A stretch of 64,000 nt of DNA. It comes from Heterostelium multicystogenum (Eukaryota; Evosea; Eumycetozoa; Acytosteliales; Acytosteliaceae). The notes under the pieces were generated by a model. It was not told the origin of the DNA. It saw nothing but the letters and a program-made list of their open reading frames with translations, and made no database searches. Of the stretch, positions 35,600 to 46,587 are shown piece after piece; position 1 is the first letter of the stretch; the number at the start of each line of letters is the position of its first letter. The position numbers and the translations under genes are program-made. The stretch spans positions 1-64,000 of the forward strand of contig RCNN01000173.1 of the NCBI GenBank assembly GCA_003667245.1, in the 5' to 3' direction.

Positions 35600-35849
35600 A
35601 TATTGGTCGTTATCCATTTTAATGTATTGTAATCCATAAAATTGATAGCTACAATAACAAGATAGTTTTCCATAGTCTATAACTTGTAGTTAATGAACTT
35701 CAGCTAATCTCTTCTATTATTGTTTCATCAATCTAGGAATCACCTTGTTGCAGTTATATAAAATAAAGATTGGTTTATTTAACTTGTCCAAGAAAATTGG
35801 CAAGCTAGGTGAAAAGACAAACAAATAAATGAAAATGTAGTATATATGA

Positions 35850-36788
35850 TTATTGTACTACTGGTGTAACTTCAAGTGCGATCTTTCCGACTGAAGAGTT
35901 TAAATAGATATCAAAATGCTCTGTGCTTGGGTCAAATGGGTTGTTTGCAATTGGTCTCAGAATTGAAGATGCTGCTTGATCAGGTCCATCTCCCGATAGA
36001 TTATTGTTATGAATGTTCTTTCTCATAATGTAAATGTAGTGACACTGGTTGCTCTGTGCATTCTGTGAGGTTCCAAGCATTCTCTTGTAAATAGTCCAGT
36101 TGTAGCTCTGTATATCCAAAACTGGCAAACGATTCTCTGGTGAGCCGTAAGTCATTACTACAAAGAAACCACCTGGCTTCAATACTCTGGCAACCTCTGA
36201 AATCATTCTCTTGACATTGGAATTATCATCGTCACTGCACATAACAGCATCGATTGTACCCTTGTCGAAAATAGAATCAAACGAATCACTTTCGAAATCC
36301 ATATCTCTGCCATCCATTGTTATGTACTCCAATCCAACTCGGCCTACAGTTCTACTTTTCATATCCTGTATTAATACATCAGAGAAATCTATATTTACAA
36401 TATCTATATAGTCGTCGTCATTCATATCTTCACCCAAGATGCTATTTCCTATAATTTAATAATGCAAAGCAACCCCACAGTAAGTTAGCAAAAGTAGATT
36501 TGTCAATGTGCTCACACCAAAGGTATCTTACCACATCCGAGCATTAAAATTCTGTCATTCTTTAAAAAATATTTAGAAAGGAATGGTCTCAAAGTTTTAT
36601 ATCCGTGGTACCAATCAAAATGTGGTCTCTTCGTTTTATCGTCCTCATATCTCTGATCCCAATATTCTCTTTCTCCATAATCTATTTATTTATATCAATC
36701 ATATTTTAAAATATACTTGATTAATACAATCTCCCTCATCTCAAATAGTCATAATACACTATTATAACATACCAATTGTTTTTGTCAT
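35850..36788 (-). CDS. EEF1A-KMT4/METTL13-like lysine methyltransferase
   Basis: Three exons (36788-36773, 36681-36532, 36448-35850), 254 residues, no frameshift. Exon 2 gives DYGEREYWDQRYEDD, FDWYHGYKTLRPFL and DRILMLGCG, with the last Gly completed in exon 3 (GNSILGEDM). Then come INIDFSDV-like IVNIDFSDVLIQDM, MDGRDMDFESDSFDSIFDKG and RMISEVARVLKPGGFFVVM. The order YWDxRY, FDWY, GCGNS, NIDFS and FDxIxDKGTxDA is specific to the EEF1A lysine methyltransferase 4 / METTL13 N-terminal class; such enzymes methylate elongation factor eEF1A. Exon 1 has only 16 coding bases. The target residue is inferred from family. Confidence 0.88.
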
Positions 36789-37442
36789 TATTTGTGAAAT
36801 CTTTGTAGATAGATAGATAGATATTAATAATATTACAAATTTTTAAGTTTATTACAAAATTGAAAAAATATTGATATTAGTATTAGGTATTTATAAAAAG
36901 TAGTTTTACAACGAGCGATTTCCTTAGAATAATAATAAATTTTAAACACACCATATTCCATAAAAGGGTGGGAGTTGTTTAGTTTTCATCAAAAGGCATG
37001 CCTGTATGCTTTTGGCATCTGAAAAAGATCAGGAAATAAAAAATTAGTCTAAACAATGTTGCAAAAAAAAAAAAACCACAAACGAAGTTCTTATTCAAAA
37101 AATAATGAAAATTAAAAAAATATGAAATTTATGCGATTGAGGTAGTCGTTGACAAAAAAACGAAGAGTGTGTATTGTGCAGGTGCAGGGCTGCGGAGACC
37201 ACCCAACTCAACACAGGTTGTCTTGACCATAGGAATTTGAATTGCAGATTTGAGTTTCTGAGGTATACCCAACGAAACAGCTGTGGTGTATTAATATCGT
37301 TTTTTATATATCATATTAAATCAATCAATCATCTTAACTCTCTTCATCGGAGCTATCAAGTCAAATCAAACCCCCACATGTCATTCTCCAAGGGGCGCAT
37401 GAACTTCTCTAAATAATTCCAAGTTTTAAATTATCATCATAA
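36789..37442. other. Divergent promoter region with a GC-richer block
   Basis: Between the methyltransferase and RNF220-like genes. Around 37170-37290 the base composition is less AT-rich (GGTGCAGGGCTGCGGAGACC and onward). It reads as a weak ORF on plus but has no family resemblance; it may be leader sequence or a promoter element of the RING gene. No tRNA-like fold was identified. Confidence 0.4.
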
Positions 37443-38930
37443 ATGATGTCTACGTTACCAGATATATTAGCAACAAAACCTTCAAGCCCAAAGAATGACA
37501 CTTTACACTTTTTGGCAGATGATCCATATCATGGCGAAAGCGAACTACCAAGTAGCATCAGGGAGTCGGCAGATGAGGAGTTGGCAGCAAACGCATCAAG
37601 TTCATTCGCAGAAGATGGAGAAGAGTTGTCAAATAATATTAACGAAGAAAATGGAGCAACAAGCATTTTAAATGGCGAGTCAGTGGCACCTGTTAAAAGA
37701 GGTCGTGGAAGACCAAGAAAGTTGGACAGCAATGGCTTTCCAGTGGCTCCACCCAAAACATCTCCAAAGATTACAAAGAAACAAATGAAACAGATGCAAG
37801 AGCAATTGGATGGAGAGGATGCAGATGCTGCCTCAAAGTCTATTTGTCCAATTTGCAGATTAAAGATTGACCCTGATAAATACCAAGAGCATTATGAAAT
37901 GGAGCTAAAGAAGTTCGAATCTGGCTCTGGTACCAACACTGAGAATGATATTAGCCACCAAACACTGGCATCAGCCAGACCCAGAAGATCTTCGACAGTA
38001 AACGCAATGATAAAGACACACATGCAGGCAACAGGTTCAGTCTCTCAGCTTGAAAACATCAATCAATCAATTAACAACATCAGAGCTAAAAGAGAGAAAC
38101 GATCAACGACGTTATTAAACTCATCACGTGCAGCTAGTGAGACTCACAGCGGCAACTCAGATGTACAGAAGTGTTTTGTATGTGGAGAGATGGTCAGCGG
38201 CGATATGAATGATTTCAATTTACATTTGGATAGATGTCTGGAAAGCGGCGGACAAGCCCCTGCAACACCAGCGAAAAGAGGAAGAGGCAGACCACCCAAG
38301 TCTGCGCAGCAGAATAAGCGAAAGGCAGAGGAAGAAGACTATTCAGATTTACCACCTGGCGTTGAGGTATACGAGATCGCCGGTGAAACACGTATTCGTA
38401 CATGCACTTTGATGCCAAATGGCTACCATGACATGCTCCCAAGACACAAAGACGGAACCAACGAGGATGTTGAACTTGACATTGAAGAGGACGACACTGT
38501 ACAATATGGTCAAGTACAATATACAGAGGATAGTTTAGCAGCCATAGAAAAGCCAAGTTTAAATCATATTTTAACAACAACTACCACCACCAACAGCACT
38601 TCAAATACAACAGATGTAAATAAAAACAATAGCAACAGCAACAGCAGCAACAGCAGTAGTAATAATAATGTAAATAGCAACAGTAGTAGTATTGGTAATA
38701 GTATAATAATAGAATCACTAAAAGAAAGAATAAGAGAACAAGATAAGTTATTACAGAATGTACCCAATTGTTTGGTTTGTTTGAGCAACTATCAAGTACC
38801 ACTCGTCAGTATCAAGTGTTGGCACGTACACTGCGAGCAATGTTGGCTGAATGCACTTAAAGTCAAGAAATGGTGTCCACAATGCAATATCATTACCACG
38901 CCAAACGAACTTAGAAAGATTTATTTGTAA
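37443..38930 (+). CDS. RNF220-like RING E3 ubiquitin ligase with AT-hooks
   Basis: Single exon, 495 residues, no frameshift. Two AT-hook-type motifs, KRGRGRPRK (about residue 81) and KRGRGRPPK (about 278). A Cys knuckle CPICRLKIDPDKYQEH and a second CFVCGEMVSGDMNDFNLHLD-type finger. Then come YEIAGETRIRTCTLMPNGYH, EDDTVQYGQVQYTEDSL and a C-terminal RING: CLVCLSNYQVPLVSIKCWHV, HCEQCWLNALKVKKWCPQC, NELRKIYL. The finger pair, the AGxxRIR and DDTxxYGxxQYTE motifs and the CWHVHCEQCW RING with terminal RKIYL are the RNF220 signature. Such ligases ubiquitylate nuclear substrates. Asn/Ser runs at about 38630-38700 are low complexity. It is probably nuclear and DNA-associated. Confidence 0.9.
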   Translation: MMSTLPDILATKPSSPKNDTLHFLADDPYHGESELPSSIRESADEELAANASSSFAEDGEELSNNINEENGATSILNGESVAPVKRGRGRPRKLDSNGFPVAPPKTSPKITKKQMKQMQEQLDGEDADAASKSICPICRLKIDPDKYQEHYEMELKKFESGSGTNTENDISHQTLASARPRRSSTVNAMIKTHMQATGSVSQLENINQSINNIRAKREKRSTTLLNSSRAASETHSGNSDVQKCFVCGEMVSGDMNDFNLHLDRCLESGGQAPATPAKRGRGRPPKSAQQNKRKAEEEDYSDLPPGVEVYEIAGETRIRTCTLMPNGYHDMLPRHKDGTNEDVELDIEEDDTVQYGQVQYTEDSLAAIEKPSLNHILTTTTTTNSTSNTTDVNKNNSNSNSSNSSSNNNVNSNSSSIGNSIIIESLKERIREQDKLLQNVPNCLVCLSNYQVPLVSIKCWHVHCEQCWLNALKVKKWCPQCNIITTPNELRKIYL

Positions 38931-39200
38931 TTAATAAATAAATAAAACTAACAATATATATATATAATTGCATTTGTGGTGGTGGTGGACAACAGACAAG
39001 TCCCACCCAACACTCAAACAACTAATTAATTTACACACAACCACATTTTATTATTATTATTGGTTATTAGTAAGATCTTAAATTATTCAAGTAAATTCAT
39101 TTTTGGATAATTTTTAACTTGTCAAACAAAGCTGCTACACCATTTTATTTTAGTTTTACATTAGCTTCAGCTTTGCTTTATATATATTTATATAAAAGGA
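38931..39200. promoter_or_regulatory. Upstream region of phosphomevalonate kinase
   Basis: About 270 bp with a TATATATTTATATAAAAGG element immediately before the start codon at 39201. The rest is AT-rich with no other signal. Confidence 0.4.
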
Positions 39201-40901
39201 ATGAGTGGTGTTGATAATCAGGTTTGCTGCTCTGCACCGGGTAAGGTGTTGGTTACTGGTGGTTACTTAGTTTTGGACAGATTGTTCGACGGTATCGTTT
39301 TTACTATAAACTCAAGATTCTACACAACCATCAGACCAATCGAGCATGCCGAGCCAATCAACTACAATGTAGTGTTATCATCACCACAGTTCAAGTCAGT
39401 GCAGCACTACAACATTGTCTATCGTCCAGATACTGATAATGTCATTGAGATCATTCCAGCCAACCCAGAAACCTACAAAGAGAATAGATACGTCGAGAAA
39501 ACACTCTACTATACACTCATCTTGGTGCAGTCAATCATCGACAGGGCTCAGTTCACAAGCTTCTTGAACGCAGGTCTCTACATCACAATTATGGGTGCCA
39601 ACGACTTCTACTCACAGATCCCACAGGTAGGTCGACAGGCCGCTCGCGGCTATATTAAAGTGTGAATACTAATTTAACAACTTCTAGCTGAAGCAAAGAG
39701 GTTTGCCAATTTCATATGAATCATTGAAGACATTGCCACAATTTTTGCCCTTGACAACTACTTTAGATGAGTTACAAAAGACTGGTTTGGGAAGCTCTGC
39801 TGCTTTGGTTAGCTCGTTGACTGCAGCATTGTTGTCATTCTTCAAAGTGATCGACTTGAAGCAAGAAGCAGGATCCAAGCTCATGAGCCAGAAGACATTA
39901 CTACATAATTTAGCACAGCTATGCCACTGCGTTGCACAAGGAAAGATTGGTAGTGGTTTCGACATTAGTTCAGCAGTGTTTGGAAGTCAGGTTTATAGAA
40001 GATTCTCACCCGATCTCATTCAAGGTATTTTGGACCTTTATGATAAGAACATTGCTCCATCCCCACAACAATTGTTGCAGTCTATACTACAGGAGGATTA
40101 TAATACTGTTAAGTAAGTTAAAGTACTGCTAAAAATGTTTTATGAAAGTAATTCTTACAATATGTTGGAATTAGATTGGAAAGTTATAGAAAATGGGACA
40201 ATGAGCATCATCCAATGGCATTACCAGCAGGACTACAACTATTGTTGGCAGATGTAAGCATTGGATCTAATACACCAGTCATGGTAAAGAAAGTCTTAGA
40301 ATGGAGAAAATCAAATCCAGAGCAATGTAAGTATTTAATTTAGTAATTATCCAATCGAAAGTTCATTTAATATTGATTGTTTATTTATCGTATAGCAAAG
40401 CAATTATGGGATGATTTACACAATTCAAATGGATTAGTTAAGAAAGCATTCAATGAGTTACATAAATTGCATTCAAATCATAACGATGCATATTTCAAAA
40501 CACTCTCGATGATTTCAACTACTCCTCAATCAAAATGGTCAGAGTTGCTATCGAATACCGAAGTAAATCATGATGTTGTTCAACAGATTCAATTGGTTAG
40601 ATCCTCATTTATAGAAATTAGAAGACTGCTGAGAAAGATGGGTGAGCTTGCTGATGTTCCATTGGAGCCAGTGGAGCAAACTAATTTGGCTGATCAAACT
40701 ATGGAAGTAATCGGATGTGTAGCTTCAGGTGTACCAGGTGCAGGTGGTTTCGATGCACTCTTTGCAATCACACTCGGAGATCACAGTGCTCAGCTAATCA
40801 AGGAGCAATGGATGAAATGGGATCAATGTAAGGTTCTTCCTTTGGTATTAAGTGAAGATCCAACAGGAGTAATTCAAGATACTTTACCAAATCAAAATTA
40901 A
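39201..40901 (+). CDS. Phosphomevalonate kinase (ERG8-type GHMP kinase)
   Basis: Converts mevalonate 5-phosphate to the diphosphate in the isoprenoid/sterol pathway. Four exons (39201-39626, 39688-40112, 40175-40326, 40396-40901), no frameshift. Motifs: CCSAPGKVLVTGGYLVLD near the N-terminus, the GHMP ATP-binding loop LQKTGLGSSAALVSSLTAAL, KIGSGFDISSAVFGS, and the late GVPGAGGFDALFAITLG. The order and the GVPGAGGFDA motif identify the fungal/plant ERG8 branch; animals use an unrelated enzyme. Length is about 500 residues, as usual. Confidence 0.95.
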
Positions 40902-41612
40902 AAAACGTCTGGTATTTTTCTCCATCTAGTTTTTCAAATTGATAAATGTACACTGCACTGTTGTCATTGATGTGGTGTATCGATTAATATACATCTTTGT
41001 TATTTAGAAGTCCACTGATATGCTACAGTCACTTAGGAAAATTTGTTAATATATTTCTTCTGGAAAATCCATCTAATTATTGTCTTTATCCAATTTTGAA
41101 ATTTCATAATTTATCTTTTTAATTATTTGTAATCAAGTATTAAATGTACTATATCCTATTCTTTATATAATACATTCTTATCCTTTATCAAACCAACAAA
41201 TTACATGATATACAATTGTTAAAGGATCAATGTATAATCCATTTGCTTTCGTTGTTAACTGTAGCCCATGTTCTGGATACATAGGAGGACATTTTACTCA
41301 TTAGTATCATATACCAATTCTGATCCACATGAGTACTAACTATCCAACTTTAAAATCCCAATAAAACCCGAATATAAAGGATAAATCCAATTTAGTATTA
41401 TACTAAATTGGACTAATGAAATGCAAGTTCTCTCCAAAAATAGTTACAGTTACAAGTGCGGATCAGGAGTGATCAAAAATAACTTTTGTGGTTGGTGGTT
41501 GTTTGAGAAAAACAAAAAGTAAAAATGAATGTGAAAATGTTTGATCAATCAAACAGCAAACTTATTTTGTATCATATTACCTGCTTTTTTTAATACTGCA
41601 CTGTACTATAAA
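40902..41612. other. Intergenic region
   Basis: AT-rich, between two plus-strand genes. A short upstream ORF (ATG at about 41525, 23 codons) precedes the start of the next gene and could lower its translation. Nothing else was seen. Confidence 0.4.
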
Positions 41613-43302
41613 ATGAATAAGAATAATGTTAGATTATCGCCAACATTAAGCTCAGCATCGATGACATCACTGCCAGGAAAGAAAAAGCTAAATATATTGC
41701 TGACTGGATCGAATGGGTTCATAGGAAGAAACAGTATCAAGCCATTCATTGAGTCCGGCTTATATAATGTATATGCCTTGCTAAGGTCGAGAAACAGTAG
41801 CGCTGCTACTTCTACTGTACCCAACAGAAGCACCTCCAGTGACGGAACATTTAAGGCAAACAAGAATAATATACCAAACGTCTTTAAGGAGTATGCTGCC
41901 AACCCTTCTTTCAATGTTCTCTTTGGTGATATAGTTGATTTGAAGTCGGATGATCAGAAGCCAGTAGTTGATCATCTTCGTCGCCTGATATTCTTGAACA
42001 ACATTGATGTTGTGGTGCACCTGGCCGCAGCAATGGAGTTCTATCCAGATGAGCGCCAAGTCGTCTACAAGACCAATGTTGTCGCCACCAGGAATCTGCT
42101 CGAGTCAACCATCTACAGCAATGATCTCGACGAGTATAATCCAGAGTCTGACTCGGACCGTGACACAGACAGTGATGATAGTAGTGAGAATAACGATTCA
42201 AATAGTGTAAATAGTAGTGTAAATAGTAGTAGTAGTAGAATTAGTAAAAGAAGAATTAGTGGAAGTGTTATGATCAAGAGATTTATATATTGCTCATCAA
42301 CAGAGGCGATGGGTGGACTCTATCCAGCAACTGGTGTCCCCAGAAACGAGTGGAGTTCAGAGTGCCATCCAAACTTCTTCTACGGAGAGACAAAGCTGGA
42401 AGCAGAGGATGCGGTGCGTCAGATGGAGCAGAAGTATGGTTTAGATACAATTATCCTCAGATTAACTGGAATCTATGGAAAGGACGATGACTTCTCAGTG
42501 TTTGAGTTGATACAAGCAATCAGCTATGGACTCATTTTCTTTATTCCATCGTTTTGCGACCGGAGCCGTCATGTACACACACATTGATGACGCAGTCAGC
42601 AGTCTGCTACTTGCAGTCAAAAAGAAGAAGATTGCCCTTGATGACACCAAGCCCGGACATCTTCCATACACATACATCATCTGTCCAGACAAAGGTACAT
42701 CCTACCGCGATGTATTGATATTCATCAACGAAAAGCTCAACAGAATGAAACCACGACTTGTGCTTCCAGGTGTAATCGTTCAGCCGGTCATAGGCTTCGT
42801 CGGAAAGATCTTCTATCTGTTTAAGAAGAAGAAATTCTTGTATAAACCCGATACTTTAATAAGGTAAGTATTGTGATGCCATTCTTGAAGACATAAAGAC
42901 GATACTAACTAGTTGAATTGCTCCAATCTGTAGAATGCAAGAAGATAGATTGTTCAGTAATGAGAGAGCCAAGAAGGAATTGGGATTCAAACCACAGTAT
43001 ACTTTCAAACAAGGATTGAATGTTACAATAGAAGAGTATATGGAGAACGACAGAATTTCATATTATCCAGTGTCGCCTTTGTTTATTGCATCTATCATGC
43101 TTATATTATTTATAAAATTCATAACCAGTTGGTTCTAAACAAATACAACAACAAGAATAATAATAATAATAGAACAATAGGATATGATCCTTTGACATTA
43201 TTGCATGGTGTTAGAAGGGAATTGACATACAAGAAGAATGGAGCCAGTAGTTTGAGCTCAAAATATTTAATAAAGAAACAAACCAAACATGATACATTAT
43301 AA
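41613..43302 (+). CDS. 3-beta-HSD/epimerase-family membrane oxidoreductase
   Basis: Short-chain dehydrogenase of the NAD-dependent epimerase / 3-beta-hydroxysteroid dehydrogenase type. The start MNKNNVRLSPTLSSASM precedes LNILLTGSNGFIGRN, the TGxxGxxG NAD(P) loop. Then come VVHLAAAMEFYPDERQVVYK, IYCSSTEAMGG, NFFYGETKLEAE with the catalytic YxxxK, and LRLTGIYGKDD. After a one-base excess near 42551, RFATGAVMYTHIDDAV and a long C-terminus continue; an intron (about 42865-42933) leads to MQEDRLFSNERAKKELGF and a hydrophobic segment LFIASIMLILFIKF. A second shift near 43110 joins a tail that ends KKQTKHDTL at 43302. An internal Asp/Ser/Asn insert at about 42130-42240 is unusual. Substrate unknown, possibly a sterol or lipid; ER location inferred. 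Confidence 0.8.
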
Positions 43303-43366
43303 TAATAATAATAATACAACCAACTATTAGGTTTTAGTCAGTGGTTTATTCGTACTTGAACTAAAC

Positions 43367-43973
43367 TTAATATGTGTTCAATGGTCTAAATTCAAGAAGC
43401 TTAATCTCAAATATTAAAGTACTATTTGGTGGAATCACGCCTCCAAATCCTGCTTCTCCATATCCGAAATCTAGATTCATTGGACGGATCGTCCAAAAGA
43501 AAAGGTTAATGAAACATTGTATGTGTTTTCATTTGATGATTATAAATATACCTGGTGAAATGGTAAGAATAGATGTTTCTCCGACTGACATTTGAGCAAT
43601 TCCAACTTCCCATCCCTTGATAACTATTTGAATTTAGTTAAACAACATTAATATGGAATCATATATAAAGCAAACAACTCGATTATGTTGATTCACATAC
43701 CACTATTTCTTCCAAGAACAAACTCAAATGGAACACCACGCTTATAGGAAGCATCAAACTCGGTACCATCGACTAATTTACCGATATAGTGTACAGTTAC
43801 AATGTTTCCTTGTGGTGGTTTTATACCATTACCTTTTTGTACAACTTCAATATCAACACCCTAGCATTGTAAGTATAGAGAAGTAGACAGTGTATTGTCA
43901 TTGTTAGGTCACCAGCCAATCATACGACACATGTCACATCATCAATCATCAATCAGTTGATCAATCATACCAT
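43367..43973 (-). CDS. FKBP12-type peptidyl-prolyl isomerase, copy 1
   Basis: Four exons: an ATG-only exon (43973-43971), then GVDIEVVQKGNGIKPPQGN, VTVHYIGKLVDGTEFDASYK and VPFEFVLGRNS; intron; VIKGWEVGIAQMSVGETS and LTISP; intron; DFGYGEAGFGGVIPPNSTLI and a tail FEIKLLEFRPLNTY. Ligand-pocket residues Phe-Asp (EFDAS), Val-Ile-Trp (VIKGW) and Tyr (FGYG) are present. Small cytosolic cis-trans prolyl isomerase. It keeps both ancestral internal introns of this cluster. It is convergent with the dehydrogenase gene and divergent from copy 2. No frameshift. Confidence 0.9.
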
Positions 43974-44173
43974 CGTTTAAATAGTACTCTTTAAGGCTAT
44001 TATTATTATTATTATAATTATAATTATTATTAAGAAATTAATCTTTATCTTTATCCTGTTTGTTCAGACACACCAACCACTACCTACTTTCTCAGCAGCA
44101 AATAAAAAACAAAACTTTTTCTTTCTTTTTATCTTGTCGAAATTGAACATTAGTCTTACATACAAATACATAA

Positions 44174-44636
44174 ATGGTTCGTTTGTTGGTTGGCGACTGT
44201 CGACAAAAGACTGCGATATTAACATGTTCATCTGCAGGGTGTTGATATCAGAGTCATTAAGCCAGGTAATGGAATTAAACCACCAAAGGGTGTCACTGTC
44301 ACCGTTCACTACATTGGAAGATTGAAGGACGGTACCGTATTTGATAACTCCATCAAGAAGGGTGTACCCTACACTTTCAAGCTCGGTTTCGGTAAGGTTA
44401 TCAAGGGATGGGACGAAGGTGTCGCTCAAATGTCTGTCGGTGAAAAGGCTGAACTCACCATCACTCCAGGTAACTATCAACCACCAACCACAATCATCAA
44501 GCATAAGTCGATAACGATCTCTAACCATTGATTCTCTCTTTCAATAGATTTGGGATATGGTAATCGTGGTATCCCAGGTGTCATTCCAAAAGATTCTGTT
44601 TTGATTTTCGAAATTGAACTCATCACCTTCAAGTAA
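44174..44636 (+). CDS. FKBP12-type peptidyl-prolyl isomerase, copy 2
   Basis: Three exons. The ATG at 44174 is followed at once by an intron with a non-standard GTTCGT donor, ending CTGCAG. The protein then reads GVDIRVIKPGNGIKPPKGV, HYIGRLKDGTVFDNSIKKG, KVIKGWDEGVAQMSVGEKAE and LTITP. After a second intron come DLGYGNRGIPGVIPKDSVLI and FEIELITFK. The pocket residues FD, VI, W and Y are kept, so it should be active. It lacks the intron before VIKGW present in copies 1 and 3. About 108 residues, the FKBP12 length. Confidence 0.9.
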
Positions 44637-45000
44637 ATAAACAAACACAATATAAATCATATAAAACCTGATTGTAGTCAACTGGAAGTGAAACAGAAGA
44701 CATTCTATTGATGAAATAAGTAGATAATACAAAAAAGATATGGTCATTATGACGATGATATAGGGCAACAAGTGTGATTAAATATCTTTAGAGAGTATAA
44801 TAGGTTGGTACAAGAGCAGCACTGCACTTGACTTCCAAATTGATCACGATACGAAATTGGTCACTTTCAGATTCTCTTAATACATTTTAATCATTTTTTT
44901 TTTATTAATTTTTTTTAGCATCTTCATGATTGACATCAGATCAGACTCAGTGTTAAAAATATTGTTGTTTAATTTAATTTAGTAATAAAATAGTTATAAA

Positions 45001-45477
45001 ATGGTAAGTATTTGTTCATTGTAAGTTTATGATCTAAAATGGTTGTTGCTAACATATAGGCGTAATTCCGATAAATTTGTTAGGGTGTAGATATTCAAGT
45101 TGTCAAGCCAGGTAATGGTTCAAAGCCACAAGCAGGTAACACTGTCAATGTTCACTATGTTGGTAAATTGACCAACGGTACCGTTTTCGATTCATCAAGA
45201 AAGAGAGGTACTCCATTCTCATTCAAGTTGGGTGCCGGTAAGTTATTGAGGATCAGTTCAACTATTTTCTTGTTCAATCGGATTGGTACTAATTGATTCA
45301 AACTAATTAGGTCAAGTTATCAAAGGATGGGATCAAGGTGTTGCCCAAATGTCACTTGGTGAAACCTCTGTTCTCACCATCTCTCCAGACTTTGGTTACG
45401 GAGCTCGTGGTGCTGGTGGAGTCATCCCACCAAATGCCACTTTGATTTTCGAAATCGAATTGCTCTCCTTCAATTAA
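45001..45477 (+). CDS. FKBP12-type peptidyl-prolyl isomerase, copy 3
   Basis: The ATG (45001-45003) is directly followed by a GTAAGT intron. Then [39 protein letters not shown] and PFSFKLGAG; an intron; [20 protein letters not shown] and [20 protein letters not shown], ending FEIELLSFN. All rapamycin/FK506-pocket residues of FKBP12 are in place. This is the most canonical copy. It keeps the intron before VIKGW but has lost the one after LTISP. It is downstream of copy 2 on the same strand, 365 bp away. Confidence 0.93.
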
Positions 45478-46587
45478 ATGTCTTAAATAAACATACTCTA
45501 ACTCTCCTCTTTCTCTTCTTTCTCCTCCACACTATTATTAATCAGATGATACTAATACTAAACATTAATAACACATCATATCAAATGAATACATTACATG
45601 ATTAAGTCCATTTATTATTTCACTCTCAATCTCAACCATACACTAGTGTTGGTAGATTATTAAATGGTCAGACTTTGATGAAACATTACTGGAATACCAA
45701 GTCATGGATTCCTTTTTCTTTTCCATTAGACATCAGATTTAAATATTAACTAATATAAAGGATTACCTCTTTCATTTAGTATTTAGCAAGATAATGTGAT
45801 GAATGGCTTTTACCCCAACGACAATTTTGGTACAATCTGCAGAACAATCAATTATCGTTCAGCAAATACACTTAATGTACCTTCAAACTCATATTGCTAA
45901 TTGAATTAATGGCATAGTAGTGATGATGGAGGAATTGGGTTATCTCCATTGATTAACAGAGAGCAATTGAAGGTTATTTAGATTAAGATGTACATACTAC
46001 ATGAATGATGATGTTCATCAATGCTTATAACAGTCACCTACCTACATTCCAGACCATACATACTATTCAACTCAATCAATAAAGTTAATTAATTAATTAA
46101 TTAATTACCCATAAATTATCAATAGAATTCTATTAATTGAATTACCCTTCAAAGTTATGTCTATTTTTAATGTTTTTACCAACCACAATACCAATATTAA
46201 TACACAAAGTAGTTTCCAAATTTCATCAATTAAATTTGACGTTTTTTATTTGGTTTGTGTGTTCCAACTTAATTAATTCACATTGGTTTTATTACTTTAT
46301 ATTTCATTTCAAACTAAAATCACTATCTATATCTATATAGCAATTATTATCATCATATTATATACATATATTATTAAATTACTATATTCTATTATTTGTT
46401 ATAATTAAAATAAAATATAAACAAAAAGAATTTTAAATACAAACTATAGATTATTTGTAAACGATTACAACTTTATATATAAAGTTAGAAGTAAAAAGAA
46501 ATATAACTAATACCAATTATTACCTTTCTTTTCTTTCATTTCAAATACTACGACTACATTTTAAATTAATAACACTTTGGTTTAAAA
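45478..46587. other. Intergenic region and long 5' leader
   Basis: About 1.1 kb; the first half is 3' flank of FKBP copy 3 and the second half is AT-rich leader of the PRP4-type kinase, with an AATT repeat at 46084-46107. No ORF of note. Confidence 0.5.

Noticed and set aside
37150..37300. Possible structured ncRNA, including a 10-base AGACCACCCA block also present (reverse complement) near 20460
   Set aside because: A single shared 10-mer is weak; I could not build a supported fold or find dictyostelid class I RNA motifs.
37174..37416. 80-codon plus-strand ORF in the GC-richer block before the RNF220-like gene
   Set aside because: No family resemblance, mixed composition and a position directly in the leader of the next gene; better explained as promoter or leader DNA.
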